Positions 1 to 8,787 of a stretch of DNA of 64,000 nt are shown here, one piece after another. A program made the translations under genes and the position numbers. Origin of the DNA: Paracoccaceae bacterium (GTDB lineage: Bacteria; Pseudomonadota; Alphaproteobacteria; Rhodobacterales; Rhodobacteraceae); the NCBI GenBank assembly GCA_030697175.1, contig JAUYQR010000003.1:186001-250000 (forward strand). Reading direction: 5' to 3'. Position 1 is the first letter of the stretch; each line of letters starts with the position of its first letter. A model generated the notes under the pieces. The model saw only the letters and a list, made by a program, of their open reading frames with translations. It did not search any database and was not told the DNA's origin.

Positions 1-525
1 AGGCTGATCGCCTGCAATGTGCGCGCAGCGACTTGATGAGGGGCGCTTGGGGGTTCTTCCAGCCGTTCAGGTTCAACGGGGGGCGATGGTCAAGGATAAG
101 GCGGTCTTCCGTCGCGCCGATGTCCGCGGTCATCGCAACGGCCCCGTAGCTCAGGTGAGCCTTCATCCAGTCGGTCAGGCGCTGCTCGCCGTCTGGCAGA
201 ACTTGAAGTGTGACCGGTTGCTTGCCGGACTGCGGGGAATAGCCGTCAAATCAAGGTCAGCCTTCAGGATCGCTCCGAGTGAACGGCGCAGCGTCGAAAA
301 GCCGCTCGATGGATGAAGAAAGTGATTGCGGGCTGTCAGGCTGGACCCGGTCTTGCCAATATACAAAAGCCCATCCGCAGAAGGCTCAATTCCCCGCAGA
401 GAGCCGCTCTCAAGAAACAAGGCGTATATCCCGGACGAAGAGTTTTCGGCCACCCGATCCGCCGTGCAGCGGGTGGCCAAAAGAGCTTTCCAGAGCGCCG
501 CCAAAGGATCGCTCAGGACATGCAT
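1..525 (-). pseudogene. GIY-YIG nuclease-like gene, frameshifted and cut by the window edge
   Basis: Reading leftwards from an ATG at 525, the first about 100 residues carry a GIY-YIG domain: a SGIYALF strand, then GLLYIGKTG followed by a conserved Arg (TARNHF). That frame stops at 175, but another frame takes over near 225-250 and continues with DGEQRLTDWMKAHL and RPPLNLNGWKNP, a typical C-terminus of this family, running off the window at base 1. So the two halves of one protein lie in different frames: either a real inactivating frameshift or a one-base sequence error. The ATG overlaps the end of pntB, so it may be co-transcribed with pnt. The substrate is unknown. Confidence 0.65.
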
Positions 526-526
526 T

Positions 527-1960
527 TCAGTCGATCAACGGCAACAGCGCATCGAGGCTTTTCTTTGCGTCGCCGTAGAACATCCGCGTGTTCTCCTTGT
601 AGAACAGCGGGTTCTCGATGCCCGAATAGCCGGTTCCCTGCCCGCGCTTGCTGACAAACACCTGCTTGGCCTTCCAGCATTCCAGCACCGGCATCCCGGC
701 GATGGGGCTGTTCGGGTCCTCCTGCGCCGCCGGGTTCACGATGTCATTGCTGCCGATCACGATGGCCACGTCGGTCGAAGGGAAGTCCTCGTTGATCTCG
801 TCCATCTCCAGCACGATGTCGTAGGGCACCTTGGCCTCGGCCAGAAGCACGTTCATGTGGCCGGGCAGCCGCCCCGCGACCGGGTGGATGGCGAAGCGCA
901 CGGTCTTGCCCCTGGCGCGCAGTTTGCGCGTCAGCTCCGACACCGACTGCTGCGCCTGCGCCACCGCCATCCCGTAGCCCGGAATGATGATGACGCTGTC
1001 GGCATCGTTCAGCGCCGCTGCAACGCCCTCGGTATCAATCGCAATCTGCTCGCCCGCAATTTCCATCGCCGGACCGGTGGTGCCACCAAAGCCGCCAAGG
1101 ATCACCGATATGAACGACCGGTTCATCGCCTTGCACATGATGTAAGACAGGATCGCACCCGACGAACCGACCAGCGCGCCAACCACGATCAAGAGGTCGT
1201 TCGACAGCGAAAAACCGATCGCCGCCGCCGCCCAGCCGGAATAGCTGTTCAGCATCGAGACCACGACCGGCATGTCCGCGCCGCCAATCCCCATGATCAG
1301 GTGATAGCCGATGAACAGCGCCGCCAGCGTCATCGCAATCAGCGCCAGTGACGATCCGCTTTGCAGATACACCCCCAGCATAACCACCGACAGGATCGCC
1401 GCGCCCGCGTTCAGCACATGGCCGCCCGGCAGTTTCTTGGCCTTGCCGTCAACCTTGCCCGCCAGCTTGCCATAGGCAATGACCGACCCGGTAAAGGTGA
1501 CCGCCCCGATGAAGATGCCAAGGAAGGTTTCCACCCGCAGGATGGTGACCTCCACCCCCGTCTTGTGCGCGACAACCGCCGCGAACCCGTCCAGCGCCGC
1601 GCGCGCCGCTTCGTCCATCGCCAGCACACGCACCAGTTCAAGATGCGTGTTGAACCCGATGAACACCGCCGCAAGACCGACAAGGCTGTGCATCGCGGCG
1701 ACAAGCTGCGGCATCTCGGTCATCTGCACCCGCTGCGCCACGACCCAGCCGATGGCCCCGCCTATCGCGATCATCACAACGCTGATCAGCCAGTTACCAG
1801 CCCCCGGCCCGTAAAGCGTGGCGGCAACCGCCAGCGCCATGCCGGCAATCCCGTACCACACCGCGCGCTTGGCGCTTTCCTGCCCCGACAACCCCCCGAG
1901 CGACAGGATGAAAAGAACCGCTGCAACGACGTAGGCCGCCGTGGTGAATCCGTAATCCAT
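527..1960 (-). CDS. pntB: NAD(P) transhydrogenase subunit beta
   Basis: Beta subunit of the membrane transhydrogenase that couples proton entry to hydride transfer from NADH to NADP+, supplying NADPH. The 477-residue product starts at the ATG giving [11 protein letters not shown]; upstream in-frame codons read into the pntA spacer. Residues 1-260 are mostly membrane segments (domain II); the C-terminal NADP-binding domain III follows with [10 protein letters not shown] near residue 328 and [11 protein letters not shown] near 400. It lies 13 bases after pntA in the same direction, the usual pntAB operon. Length and motifs fit the family, so the call is firm. Confidence 0.97.
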   Translation of the reverse strand: MDYGFTTAAYVVAAVLFILSLGGLSGQESAKRAVWYGIAGMALAVAATLYGPGAGNWLISVVMIAIGGAIGWVVAQRVQMTEMPQLVAAMHSLVGLAAVFIGFNTHLELVRVLAMDEAARAALDGFAAVVAHKTGVEVTILRVETFLGIFIGAVTFTGSVIAYGKLAGKVDGKAKKLPGGHVLNAGAAILSVVMLGVYLQSGSSLALIAMTLAALFIGYHLIMGIGGADMPVVVSMLNSYSGWAAAAIGFSLSNDLLIVVGALVGSSGAILSYIMCKAMNRSFISVILGGFGGTTGPAMEIAGEQIAIDTEGVAAALNDADSVIIIPGYGMAVAQAQQSVSELTRKLRARGKTVRFAIHPVAGRLPGHMNVLLAEAKVPYDIVLEMDEINEDFPSTDVAIVIGSNDIVNPAAQEDPNSPIAGMPVLECWKAKQVFVSKRGQGTGYSGIENPLFYKENTRMFYGDAKKSLDALLPLID

Positions 1961-1973
1961 GGACAGCGCTCCC

Positions 1974-3545
1974 TTACGACTTCTGGAACATGGCAAGCAT
2001 GCGCCGGGTGACCATGAAGCCACCGAAAATGTTGATCCCGGCCATGAAGACCGAGGCTGCCGCGAGGATCACCACCAACCAGGACCCCGACCCGATCTGC
2101 ATCAGGGCGCCAAGGATGATGATCGACGAGATCGCGTTGGTGACCGCCATCAAGGGCGTGTGCAACGAATGCGACACGTTCCAGATCACCTGGAACCCCA
2201 CGAACACCGCCAGCACGAAGACGATGAAGTGCGCCATGAAGCTCGCCGGCGCATAAAGCCCCGCCAGCAGCATCAGCCCGCCGCCCACCGCCAACAGCGC
2301 CACCTGATTGCGCGTCTGTGCCTTGAACGCCGCCACCTCCTGCGCGCGCCGCTCCACCGGGGTCAGTTCGACCGCCTTCGGCTTCGGTTTCGCCGCCGCA
2401 ATCGCAGCGATCTTCGGTGGTGGCGGCGGATAGGTCACCGCCCCCAGATGCGCCGCCGTCGCGCCCCGGATCACGTCATCCTCCATGTTGTGCGCGATCA
2501 CCCCGTCCTTCTTCGGCGTGAGGTCGGTCAGCATGTGGCGGATGTTGGTGGAATAGAGCGTCGAGGCCTGCGCCGCCATCCGGCTCGGGAAATCGGTATA
2601 GCCGACGATGGTCACGCCGTTGTCGGTGACGATCTTCTGGTCCGGCACCGTCAGGTCGCAGTTGCCACCCCGCTCCGCCGCCAAATCAACGATCACCGAC
2701 CCCGGCTTCATCATCCGCACCATGTCCTCGGTCCACAGCTTCGGCGCGGGCCGACCGGGGATCAGGGCGGTGGTGATGACGATGTCCATCTCGGGCGCCA
2801 GCTCGCGGAACTTTGCCAACTGCTTTTCGCGGAACTCAGGGCTGGAGGGCGCCGCATAGCCGCCCGTCGCCGCCCCGTCCTGCGTCGCCTCGAACTCAAG
2901 GAACACGAAACTCGCACCCATCGATTCGATCTGCTCGGCGACCTCCGGCCGCACGTCGAACGCATGCACGATCGCGCCCAAGCTCACCGCCGTCCCGATC
3001 GCGGCAAGGCCTGCCACGCCCGCCCCCACGATCAGCACCTTGGCGGGCGGCACCTTGCCCGCCGCCGTCACCTGACCGGTGAAGAACCGGCCAAAGTTGT
3101 TGCCCGCCTCGATCACCGCGCGATACCCGGCGATATTCGCCATCGACGACAGCGCATCCATCTTCTGCGCGCGCGAAATCCGCGGCACCATGTCCATCGC
3201 GACGATGGTCAGGCTTTTCTTCGCCGCCGCTTCCAGCAATTCCGCGTTCTGCGCCGGCCAGAAAAAGCTGATCAGCGTCTGCCCGTCCCGCATCGCCGCC
3301 AATTCGTCCGCCTCGGGTCCGCGCACCTTCACGATCACGTCCGCCGCGTCAACCACCGCTGCCGCGGTCGGCAACACCTCCACCCCCGCCGCCGCATACA
3401 GCGCATCCGAAAACCCGGCCTTCGCCCCGGCTCCGGCCTGAACGCAGGCCGTATGCCCCAGCTTCACCAGTTGCAGCGCAGAGTCGGGCGTCATCGCCAC
3501 CCGGTTCTCGCCTGCGAATATCTCTGTCAGTGCGCCGATCTTCAC
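1974..3545 (-). CDS. pntA: NAD(P) transhydrogenase subunit alpha
   Basis: Alpha subunit of proton-translocating transhydrogenase, carrying the NAD(H)-binding domain I and a few membrane helices. I place the start at a GTG ([10 protein letters not shown]), giving 523 residues, close to one-piece alpha subunits of Rhodobacter and E. coli; the enzyme here is not split into alpha1 and alpha2. The dinucleotide fold [10 protein letters not shown] sits at about 171-180 and the alanine-dehydrogenase-like start [16 protein letters not shown] is clear. A proline/alanine/lysine linker leads into C-terminal hydrophobic segments. First gene of a pntA-pntB operon. Confidence 0.96.
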   Translation of the reverse strand: MKIGALTEIFAGENRVAMTPDSALQLVKLGHTACVQAGAGAKAGFSDALYAAAGVEVLPTAAAVVDAADVIVKVRGPEADELAAMRDGQTLISFFWPAQNAELLEAAAKKSLTIVAMDMVPRISRAQKMDALSSMANIAGYRAVIEAGNNFGRFFTGQVTAAGKVPPAKVLIVGAGVAGLAAIGTAVSLGAIVHAFDVRPEVAEQIESMGASFVFLEFEATQDGAATGGYAAPSSPEFREKQLAKFRELAPEMDIVITTALIPGRPAPKLWTEDMVRMMKPGSVIVDLAAERGGNCDLTVPDQKIVTDNGVTIVGYTDFPSRMAAQASTLYSTNIRHMLTDLTPKKDGVIAHNMEDDVIRGATAAHLGAVTYPPPPPKIAAIAAAKPKPKAVELTPVERRAQEVAAFKAQTRNQVALLAVGGGLMLLAGLYAPASFMAHFIVFVLAVFVGFQVIWNVSHSLHTPLMAVTNAISSIIILGALMQIGSGSWLVVILAAASVFMAGINIFGGFMVTRRMLAMFQKS

Positions 3546-3605
3546 CCGTTTTCCCCCGCTTCCTTCGACCGTTCGCCAAAGCGAAGGCCGCAAAATGTCC
3601 GTTTC

Positions 3606-3633
3606 GACTTAACACCGCGCAACAATATTTCAA
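3606..3633 (-). promoter_or_regulatory. Possible pntAB promoter
   Basis: On the minus strand TTGAAA (3633-3628) and TAAGTC (3611-3606) are 16 bases apart, about 60 bases before the pntA GTG, in the AT-richest part of the gap 3546-3661. Sigma70-like by eye only. Confidence 0.35.
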
Positions 3634-3661
3634 ACCCTACATTGTGAGGCAGTGCATGGGC

Positions 3662-4123
3662 CTATCTGCGCCCGATCCAGCGCCGCACCCGGCCCGCCCA
3701 CAGGTCGAACTCCGGCCCGAACGCCGCCGTCAGCCGCGCCTCCTCATCCCGGATGAACCGCGCCGTGATCACCGAAACGAAGCTGGCCACCAACGGCAGC
3801 GCCAGAACCGCGTCCCACCACAGGATCGCGCCGGTCAGGATCAGCGCATCCGCCAGATAGATCGGGTTGCGCGACCAGCCGAACACGCCCGTGGTCACCA
3901 GCGCCGAAGGGTCGCGCCGCGGGATCACCGTCGTCCGCCGCGCCACCATCTGCCCGATCGCGGCCGCCATCAGCGCCACCCCGGCCAGCCCCAGCGCGCC
4001 ACCGATCCCCTGCCCGGCCTCGCCCATCATCGGCGGCATCAGCGCGCCAATTGCCCAGGCCAGCACCAGATGCCCGATCAGCCAGACCGGCGGCAGGTCG
4101 ACCCACTCCATCACCTTGCGCAT
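3662..4123 (-). CDS. Isoprenylcysteine carboxyl methyltransferase (ICMT)/PEMT-family membrane protein
   Basis: Small integral membrane protein (153 residues from ATG at 4123; an adjacent GTG at 4126 is an alternative start). Four hydrophobic stretches are visible, with the conserved core GVFGWSRNPIYLADALIL and the C-terminal EEARLTAAFGPEFDLWAGRVRRWIG, the hallmark of SAM-dependent ICMT/phospholipid methyltransferase relatives. Its substrate in bacteria of this type cannot be read from sequence. It is transcribed away from kynU with a 121-base shared promoter region that holds a perfect 16-bp palindrome. Confidence 0.8.
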   Translation of the reverse strand: MRKVMEWVDLPPVWLIGHLVLAWAIGALMPPMMGEAGQGIGGALGLAGVALMAAAIGQMVARRTTVIPRRDPSALVTTGVFGWSRNPIYLADALILTGAILWWDAVLALPLVASFVSVITARFIRDEEARLTAAFGPEFDLWAGRVRRWIGRR

Positions 4124-4183
4124 CACTGATCCCCCCGCCCCGGTCTAGCCGCCGCAGCCCCCGGGCCGCAAGCGCCCGCAATC

Positions 4184-4199
4184 ATTTCAAGCTTGAAAT
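4184..4199. promoter_or_regulatory. 16-bp perfect palindrome, likely operator of the kyn operon
   Basis: ATTTCAAGCTTGAAAT is fully self-complementary and lies in the divergent spacer between the ICMT-like gene and kynU. Its right half overlaps the proposed kynU -35 box, so a bound dimer would block transcription. TTCAAG/CTTGAA half-sites resemble those of MarR-type regulators; no such regulator gene is in the window. Confidence 0.7.
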
Positions 4200-4221
4200 T
4201 TTACCATCCCCCGGCCATAAC
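4193..4221 (+). promoter_or_regulatory. Proposed kynU promoter
   Basis: TTGAAA (4193-4198), a 17-base spacer, and CATAAC (4216-4221), followed by a 23-base leader with AAGGA 7 bases before the kynU ATG. The -35 box is embedded in the palindrome at 4184-4199. Confidence 0.55.
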
Positions 4222-4244
4222 GGCTGAAAGCCGAAGGACATCCG

Positions 4245-5441
4245 ATGACCACCGATTTCGCAGCCACCAAGACCGTGTTCCACCTGCCCGAGGGCGTCGT
4301 CTACCTTGACGGCAACTCGCTTGGCCCGATGGTGAAAACCGCCCCCGCCCGTGTCGCACGCGCGGTCGAGGCGGAGTGGGGTGAACTCCTCATCACCGGC
4401 TGGAACAAGGCTGGCTGGATGGACCAGCCCGCCCGCGTCGGCGACCGCATCGCCAAACTGATCGGCGCGGCCCCCGGCACCGTTGTCATGGGCGACACCC
4501 TGTCGATCAAGGTCTACCAGGCCCTCGCCTCGGCGCTGGAGATGAACCCGAAGCGCCGCGTGATCCTGTCCGACACCGGCAACTTCCCCTCCGACCTCTA
4601 CATCGCCGAAGGTCTCGTGCGCACGCTCGGCGGCCAATACCGGCTGAAAACCGTCGCCCCCGAAGAAATCATGTCCCACATCGACGACACCGTCGCCGTG
4701 ACCCTGATCACCGAGGTTGATTACCGCACCGGCCGCAAGCACGACATGGCCGATATCACGAAACGCGCGCATGAGATGGGCGCGCTGACGGTCTGGGATC
4801 TCGCCCACTCTGCCGGTGCCTTCCCGGTAGATCTGGCTGGCACGAAGGCCGACTTCGCCGTTGGCTGCACCTACAAATACCTCAATTCCGGCCCCGGCGG
4901 CCCGGCCTTCATCTACGTCGCCCCGCGCCACCACGAGGTTGCCCGTCCCGCCCTTTCCGGCTGGCTCGGCCACGAGGCCCCGTTTGCCTTCGACCTCGAC
5001 TACCGCCCCGGTTCTGGCGTCGAACGGATGCGCGTCGGCACGCCGCCCGTGCTGCAACTTGCGGCCCTGGAGGCCGCGCTCGACGTCTGGGATCAGGTCA
5101 GCCTCACCGACCTCCGCGCCCAGTCGCTCCGCCTGCAAGACCAGTTCATCAAGGGCGTCGAATCCCGCACCACCGGCCTCACCCTCGCCACCCCGCGCTC
5201 GCACATGATGCGTGGCTCTCAGGTGTCGTTCCGCCACCCCGAAGGCTACGCCATCATGCAAAACCTGATCGCCGAGGGCGTGATCGGCGACTTCCGCGCC
5301 CCCGACATCCTGCGCTTCGGCTTCACCCCCCTCTTCATCGACGAAGATGACGTTGCCCGGGCCGTCAACATCCTTGCCAAGATCATGGAATACGGAACCT
5401 GGGACAAACCCCAGTTCAAGAAACGCGCAAAGGTGACGTGA
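4245..5441 (+). CDS. kynU: Kynureninase
   Basis: PLP enzyme that cleaves L-kynurenine to anthranilate and alanine. The 398-residue length is normal. The Schiff-base lysine is in GCTYKYLNSGPGG (K211); the opening VYLDGNSLGPM and the GWNKAGWMDQ segment are family signatures. ATG at 4245 is preceded by AAGGA at 7 bases. It is the first gene of a kynU-RidA-like-kynA set that would turn tryptophan into anthranilate if a formylkynurenine formamidase is supplied elsewhere. Its stop TGA overlaps the next ATG by one base, indicating translational coupling. Confidence 0.97.
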   Translation: MTTDFAATKTVFHLPEGVVYLDGNSLGPMVKTAPARVARAVEAEWGELLITGWNKAGWMDQPARVGDRIAKLIGAAPGTVVMGDTLSIKVYQALASALEMNPKRRVILSDTGNFPSDLYIAEGLVRTLGGQYRLKTVAPEEIMSHIDDTVAVTLITEVDYRTGRKHDMADITKRAHEMGALTVWDLAHSAGAFPVDLAGTKADFAVGCTYKYLNSGPGGPAFIYVAPRHHEVARPALSGWLGHEAPFAFDLDYRPGSGVERMRVGTPPVLQLAALEAALDVWDQVSLTDLRAQSLRLQDQFIKGVESRTTGLTLATPRSHMMRGSQVSFRHPEGYAIMQNLIAEGVIGDFRAPDILRFGFTPLFIDEDDVARAVNILAKIMEYGTWDKPQFKKRAKVT

Positions 5442-5833
5442 TGATAAAGCTCTGGACGCCGGACACGATGCCGAAACCCGCCTCGCGCTACAACCAGTTG
5501 GCGCTGGCCGAAAACACCACCCGACGTCTGGAAATCTCCGGTCAGTTCGGCACTCTGCCGGATGGCCGCGTGGCCGAAGGGCTGGCGGCGCAGCTTGACG
5601 CGGCGCTCGCCAACGTCGACACCGCCCTTGCCGCGGCCGGAATGGGCCGCGCAAACCTGATGAAGATCACCGTCTACCTCACCGAAAACTCACCCGAGGC
5701 GGTCAGCATCTACCGCGCCCGCCGCGATGCCTGGGTTGGTGATGCCCCGGCCCCGGCAGCCACCCTTCTCATCGTCGCAGGCCTCGCCTCACCCGCCCTT
5801 TTGGTCGAGGTTGACGCCGTGGCCGCCGCATGA
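5441..5833 (+). CDS. RidA/YER057c/UK114-family protein
   Basis: 130 residues. The family is represented by enamine/imine deaminases that hydrolyse reactive 2-aminoacrylate-type intermediates of PLP enzymes. Visible features: an N-terminal ISGQFGTLPDG strand, DTALAAAGMGRANLMKITVYLT and the C-terminal LLVEVDAVAA. The typical RidA arginine motif near the C-terminus is not obvious, so this is a RidA-like subfamily. It is coupled to kynU by a TGATG overlap, and its partner enzyme makes products that could need such clearance. A role in the kynurenine pathway is inference from position. Confidence 0.85.
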   Translation: MIKLWTPDTMPKPASRYNQLALAENTTRRLEISGQFGTLPDGRVAEGLAAQLDAALANVDTALAAAGMGRANLMKITVYLTENSPEAVSIYRARRDAWVGDAPAPAATLLIVAGLASPALLVEVDAVAAA

Positions 5834-5902
5834 CGCCACAGCCACTTCCCAAAACCTCGCATCTGGCGCATCATCGCCGGATGCCGCAAAACCTTGCCAA
5901 TT

Positions 5903-5965
5903 CCCTAACGCAGCCGCGCAAACCCTTGATATCAAAGGGCGCGCCAAATGTCCCACGGTGGGACA
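5903..5965 (+). repeat. Copy A of a three-copy intergenic element ending in a 17-bp palindrome
   Basis: In the 252-base gap between the RidA-like gene and kynA: CCTAAC, then ACCCTTGATATC, a 15-base spacer, and TGTCCCACGGTGGGACA at 5949-5965. Closely similar arrangements lie at 36835-36907 (same orientation) and 38602-38674 (inverted). Copy A is about 10 bases shorter in its left part. The palindrome has 8-base arms around a single G. Confidence 0.8.
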
Positions 5966-6085
5966 CACCGCTCGACTGCCAACCCTCCGGCTGGGCCGCC
6001 GTCTGGCGCCGCATGGGCGCCGTCTCGGTCCTCTCCGCAAAGGTCACGCCCTCGTCCTGACCTGCCCCATAGGAAAGAGAGAGCC

Positions 6086-6925
6086 ATGACCACCTGCCCC
6101 TTCAACCCCGAAACCGACGGCGCCGAAATGTCCTTCGACGGCCGCATGAGCTATGGCGACTACCTCAGGATCGACCAGATCCTCGGCGCGCAAGCCATGC
6201 TGACCACCGCCCACGACGAGATGCTGTTCATCATCCAGCACCAGACCTCCGAACTCTGGATGCGCCTCGCCCTCCACGAACTTGATGCCGCCCGCCGCGC
6301 CATCGCTGAAGGCCGCGCCCCTGAGGCGTTCAAGATGCTCGCCCGCATCGCCCGGATCTTCGAACAGTTGAACAACGCCTGGGATGTCCTCAGGACGATG
6401 ACCCCGTCCGACTACACCCACTTCCGGGGCGACCTCGGCCAATCCTCCGGCTTCCAGTCCTGGCAATACCGGCTGATCGAATACGCCGTCGGCAACCGCA
6501 ACCTCTCGATGCTGCGCCCGCACGCCCACCGCCCCGACCTGACCGCAAAACTGGAGGCCGAACTGGCCCGCCCCTCGCTCTACGACGAAGCCCTCCGCCA
6601 CCTCGCCCGCCACGGCCTGCCGATCCCGCCCGAGGTTCTGACCCGCGACCTGCGCCAACCCTGGGAAGCCAACGCCGGCGTCCTTGCCGCCTGGGAAATT
6701 GTCTACCGCGACCCCACGACCCACTGGCAGGCTTACGAACTGGCCGAAAAGCTGGTGGACTTCGAAGACTATTTCCGCCGCTGGCGCTTCAACCACGTCA
6801 CCACGGTCGAGCGCGTGATCGGCTTCAAGCGCGGCACCGGAGGCACCTCCGGTGTCGCGTACCTGCGCCGGATGCTCGACGTGCAGCTTTTTCCCGAACT
6901 TTGGCAGCTTCGCACCACGCTCTAG
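6086..6925 (+). CDS. kynA: Tryptophan 2,3-dioxygenase
   Basis: Heme enzyme that opens the indole ring of L-tryptophan to N-formylkynurenine, the first step of the kynurenine route. 279 residues from the ATG at 6086, preceded by AGGAAAGAGAG. Characteristic pieces are [29 protein letters not shown] with the heme-side His, the [20 protein letters not shown] stretch, and [15 protein letters not shown] near the C-terminus, which contains the substrate-binding GTGG loop. Upstream in-frame sequence back to 5948 has no ribosome site and overlaps the palindromic element, so the shorter start is preferred. Confidence 0.97.
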   Translation: MTTCPFNPETDGAEMSFDGRMSYGDYLRIDQILGAQAMLTTAHDEMLFIIQHQTSELWMRLALHELDAARRAIAEGRAPEAFKMLARIARIFEQLNNAWDVLRTMTPSDYTHFRGDLGQSSGFQSWQYRLIEYAVGNRNLSMLRPHAHRPDLTAKLEAELARPSLYDEALRHLARHGLPIPPEVLTRDLRQPWEANAGVLAAWEIVYRDPTTHWQAYELAEKLVDFEDYFRRWRFNHVTTVERVIGFKRGTGGTSGVAYLRRMLDVQLFPELWQLRTTL

Positions 6926-7035
6926 CCCGCAAAAACGCCCCAGCCCCTTTGACGGAGCGCGGCACCTGGTTTACCGTCCGCCCAAAGCGAGTCCGCGACG
7001 ATGCCGTCGCGGCATTTGAACAAGTGAGCCATTGA

Positions 7036-7986
7036 ATGCGCGACCTGACTTTCCGACTGCACCGCAAGGGCACCGCCGCACTGGCGGCGCTGGCGCTTCT
7101 GGCCCTGACCGCCTGTGTCGACCCGACGCTGTCAACCGCCACATCTGGCCAGCCGCCCCTGCCCAAGGCCGAGGAAAACGTCTACGTCGCGTCGATGGAT
7201 GCCGGCATCCAGATCCCCGCGCTGCCGGTCGAAAAGATCCCCGAAACCTACCGCCGTCAGGTCGTCGACTACGCGTCCGAACAGGTGCCCGGCACCATCA
7301 TCATCGACCCGTCAAAGCGGCTGCTTTACTACGTCCTGAACAAACGCAAGGCCATCCGCTACGGCATCGCTGTCGGCAAGGCCGGCTTTGAATGGTCGGG
7401 CGAAGCGGTGGTGGCTGAAAAGAAGCCGTGGCCAACCTGGACCCCGCCGAAAGAGATGATCGAGCGCAAGCCCGAACTGGCGAAGTGGGAAAAGGGTCAG
7501 CCCGGCGGCCCGACCAACCCGCTTGGCGCCCGCGCGATCTACCTCTTGTCGAACGGCGTCGATTACGGCTACCGCATCCATGGCACGCCGGAATGGAACT
7601 CGATCGGCCGCAACGCCTCGTCCGGCTGCATCCGCATGATCAACCAGGACGTGATCGACCTCTACAGCCGCGTCAAAGGCGGTGAGAAGGTGATCGTCCT
7701 GACCGCTTCGGGCGAGATGCCCAAAGGCCTCTACATCCCCAAACCGCCAGCCGTGAAGAAGAAACCGGCGCCGATCGAAGTCGCTCTGCCGCCGCTTCCC
7801 GCGCCACCCGCGCTTGACCCGGAACTACTGGCGACCCCGGCGGCAGTCGTTCCCGCTGCGGTGACCCAGGTAGTAGCGCCGGCCGTGACACCAGCCCCGG
7901 CAACCGCTCCGGCTGCGGACCCGATCCCGGCCTGCACAGTGCCCTTGGTCAATGGCGCCTGCCCCGTCGGCAAAGTCACGCCCTGA
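7036..7986 (+). CDS. L,D-transpeptidase lipoprotein (YkuD domain)
   Basis: 316-residue cell-wall enzyme. An N-terminal signal with lipobox ALTAC places the lipid-modified Cys at residue 27, so it is membrane anchored in the periplasm. The YkuD domain spans about 85-225 with the catalytic signature H182 and SSGCIR (C198, R200). It forms 3-3 peptidoglycan cross-links or attaches lipoproteins. The tail after 230 is a proline/alanine linker ending in a short motif with two cysteines (CTVPLVNGACPVG). Monocistronic, with a strong terminator right behind. A second YkuD enzyme is at 14.1 kb. Confidence 0.93.
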   Translation: MRDLTFRLHRKGTAALAALALLALTACVDPTLSTATSGQPPLPKAEENVYVASMDAGIQIPALPVEKIPETYRRQVVDYASEQVPGTIIIDPSKRLLYYVLNKRKAIRYGIAVGKAGFEWSGEAVVAEKKPWPTWTPPKEMIERKPELAKWEKGQPGGPTNPLGARAIYLLSNGVDYGYRIHGTPEWNSIGRNASSGCIRMINQDVIDLYSRVKGGEKVIVLTASGEMPKGLYIPKPPAVKKKPAPIEVALPPLPAPPALDPELLATPAAVVPAAVTQVVAPAVTPAPATAPAADPIPACTVPLVNGACPVGKVTP

Positions 7987-8004
7987 CAGGCACACCAGTC
8001 CAAC

Positions 8005-8033
8005 AAGGGCGCGAGGATCACCTCGCGCCCTTT
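8005..8033. terminator. Bidirectional intrinsic terminator
   Basis: A 12-bp perfect stem AAGGGCGCGAGG / CCTCGCGCCCTT with loop ATCA, between the convergent L,D-transpeptidase and lyxose isomerase genes. Confidence 0.9.
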
Positions 8034-8050
8034 GCCATGGGTCCGGCGCG

Positions 8051-8731
8051 TTACAGCCAGCGGTCGTAATCGCTGACCAGAAGATGCGTCGGCGCCACGT
8101 CCTCGTCGATCTCGGCAAAGCGCCCGATCGGCTCGCGGAAGATGTTGTCGGTCAGGTCGTCGTTCACCGTCGACACCTCGCCGATCAGCACATCGCCGCC
8201 CTCACCCCAGAACGCGTGCCAGTCACCCGGCATCAGCGTCACACTTTCACCCGGCGCGAGTTTCAACTTGTCGCCCGGGCCATAGGGCCGCGAAATCCCG
8301 TCGCACAACACCACGCCGCCCCGGTCAGCCGCGCAGTTGCCCGCGTCATCCGAGCCGAACAGTTCGATCACCAGCGTCGCCCCGCCCCGGTTGATGATAT
8401 CCTCGGCCTTGATGACGTGGGTGTGCATTGGCGAAAGCTGATCCTGCCGCGAGATCAGCAGCTTTTCCGCATAGCACATGCCGCCGCCGCGCTTCAGGTC
8501 GGCCAGCTGGCCGTTGCGCAGGGTAAACAGGAACAGCCCCAGCTTGTCGAAATCACCCTGCCCGTAGTCGGTGATGTCCCAACCCATGCGGGCATCGACA
8601 ATCCGCCGCGCATCGGTGCGCGCCTTGAACTCGTCCGGCGACCAATAGGCAAACGGCGGCAACACAAAGCCGTAGTGCCGGATCATGTCGTCAGCCGCCG
8701 CCATGATCTCGTTGATACGCGACCGTTTCAT
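8051..8731 (-). CDS. D-lyxose ketol-isomerase family protein (cupin)
   Basis: 226 residues. Cupin sugar isomerase family that interconverts D-lyxose and D-xylulose and often D-mannose and D-fructose. The metal site is visible in PMHTHVIKAEDIINRGG (H103, H105, E110), with the late His in MPGDWHAFWG. The start MKRSRINEIM is set by an excellent ribosome site GGGAGGAAACG before the ATG; the extra upstream in-frame residues would read through it. Monocistronic, so no sugar operon context supports a precise substrate. Confidence 0.88.
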   Translation of the reverse strand: MKRSRINEIMAAADDMIRHYGFVLPPFAYWSPDEFKARTDARRIVDARMGWDITDYGQGDFDKLGLFLFTLRNGQLADLKRGGGMCYAEKLLISRQDQLSPMHTHVIKAEDIINRGGATLVIELFGSDDAGNCAADRGGVVLCDGISRPYGPGDKLKLAPGESVTLMPGDWHAFWGEGGDVLIGEVSTVNDDLTDNIFREPIGRFAEIDEDVAPTHLLVSDYDRWL

Positions 8732-8787
8732 CGTTTCCTCCCTGCGACTTGCAGGCACTATAACGATTACGGGATGCCGCTCAACGC

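Noticed and set aside
326-1351. Long open frames opposite pntB, pntA, kynU, uvrA and other genes
   Set aside because: All are antisense to well-supported genes, rich in Arg/His/Pro, and arise from the high GC3 of the true strand.
5925-5935. TTGATATCAA near 5926 as an FNR/FnrL box
   Set aside because: FnrL needs TTGAT-N4-ATCAA; here the halves overlap without the 4-base spacer. It is part of the repeated element.
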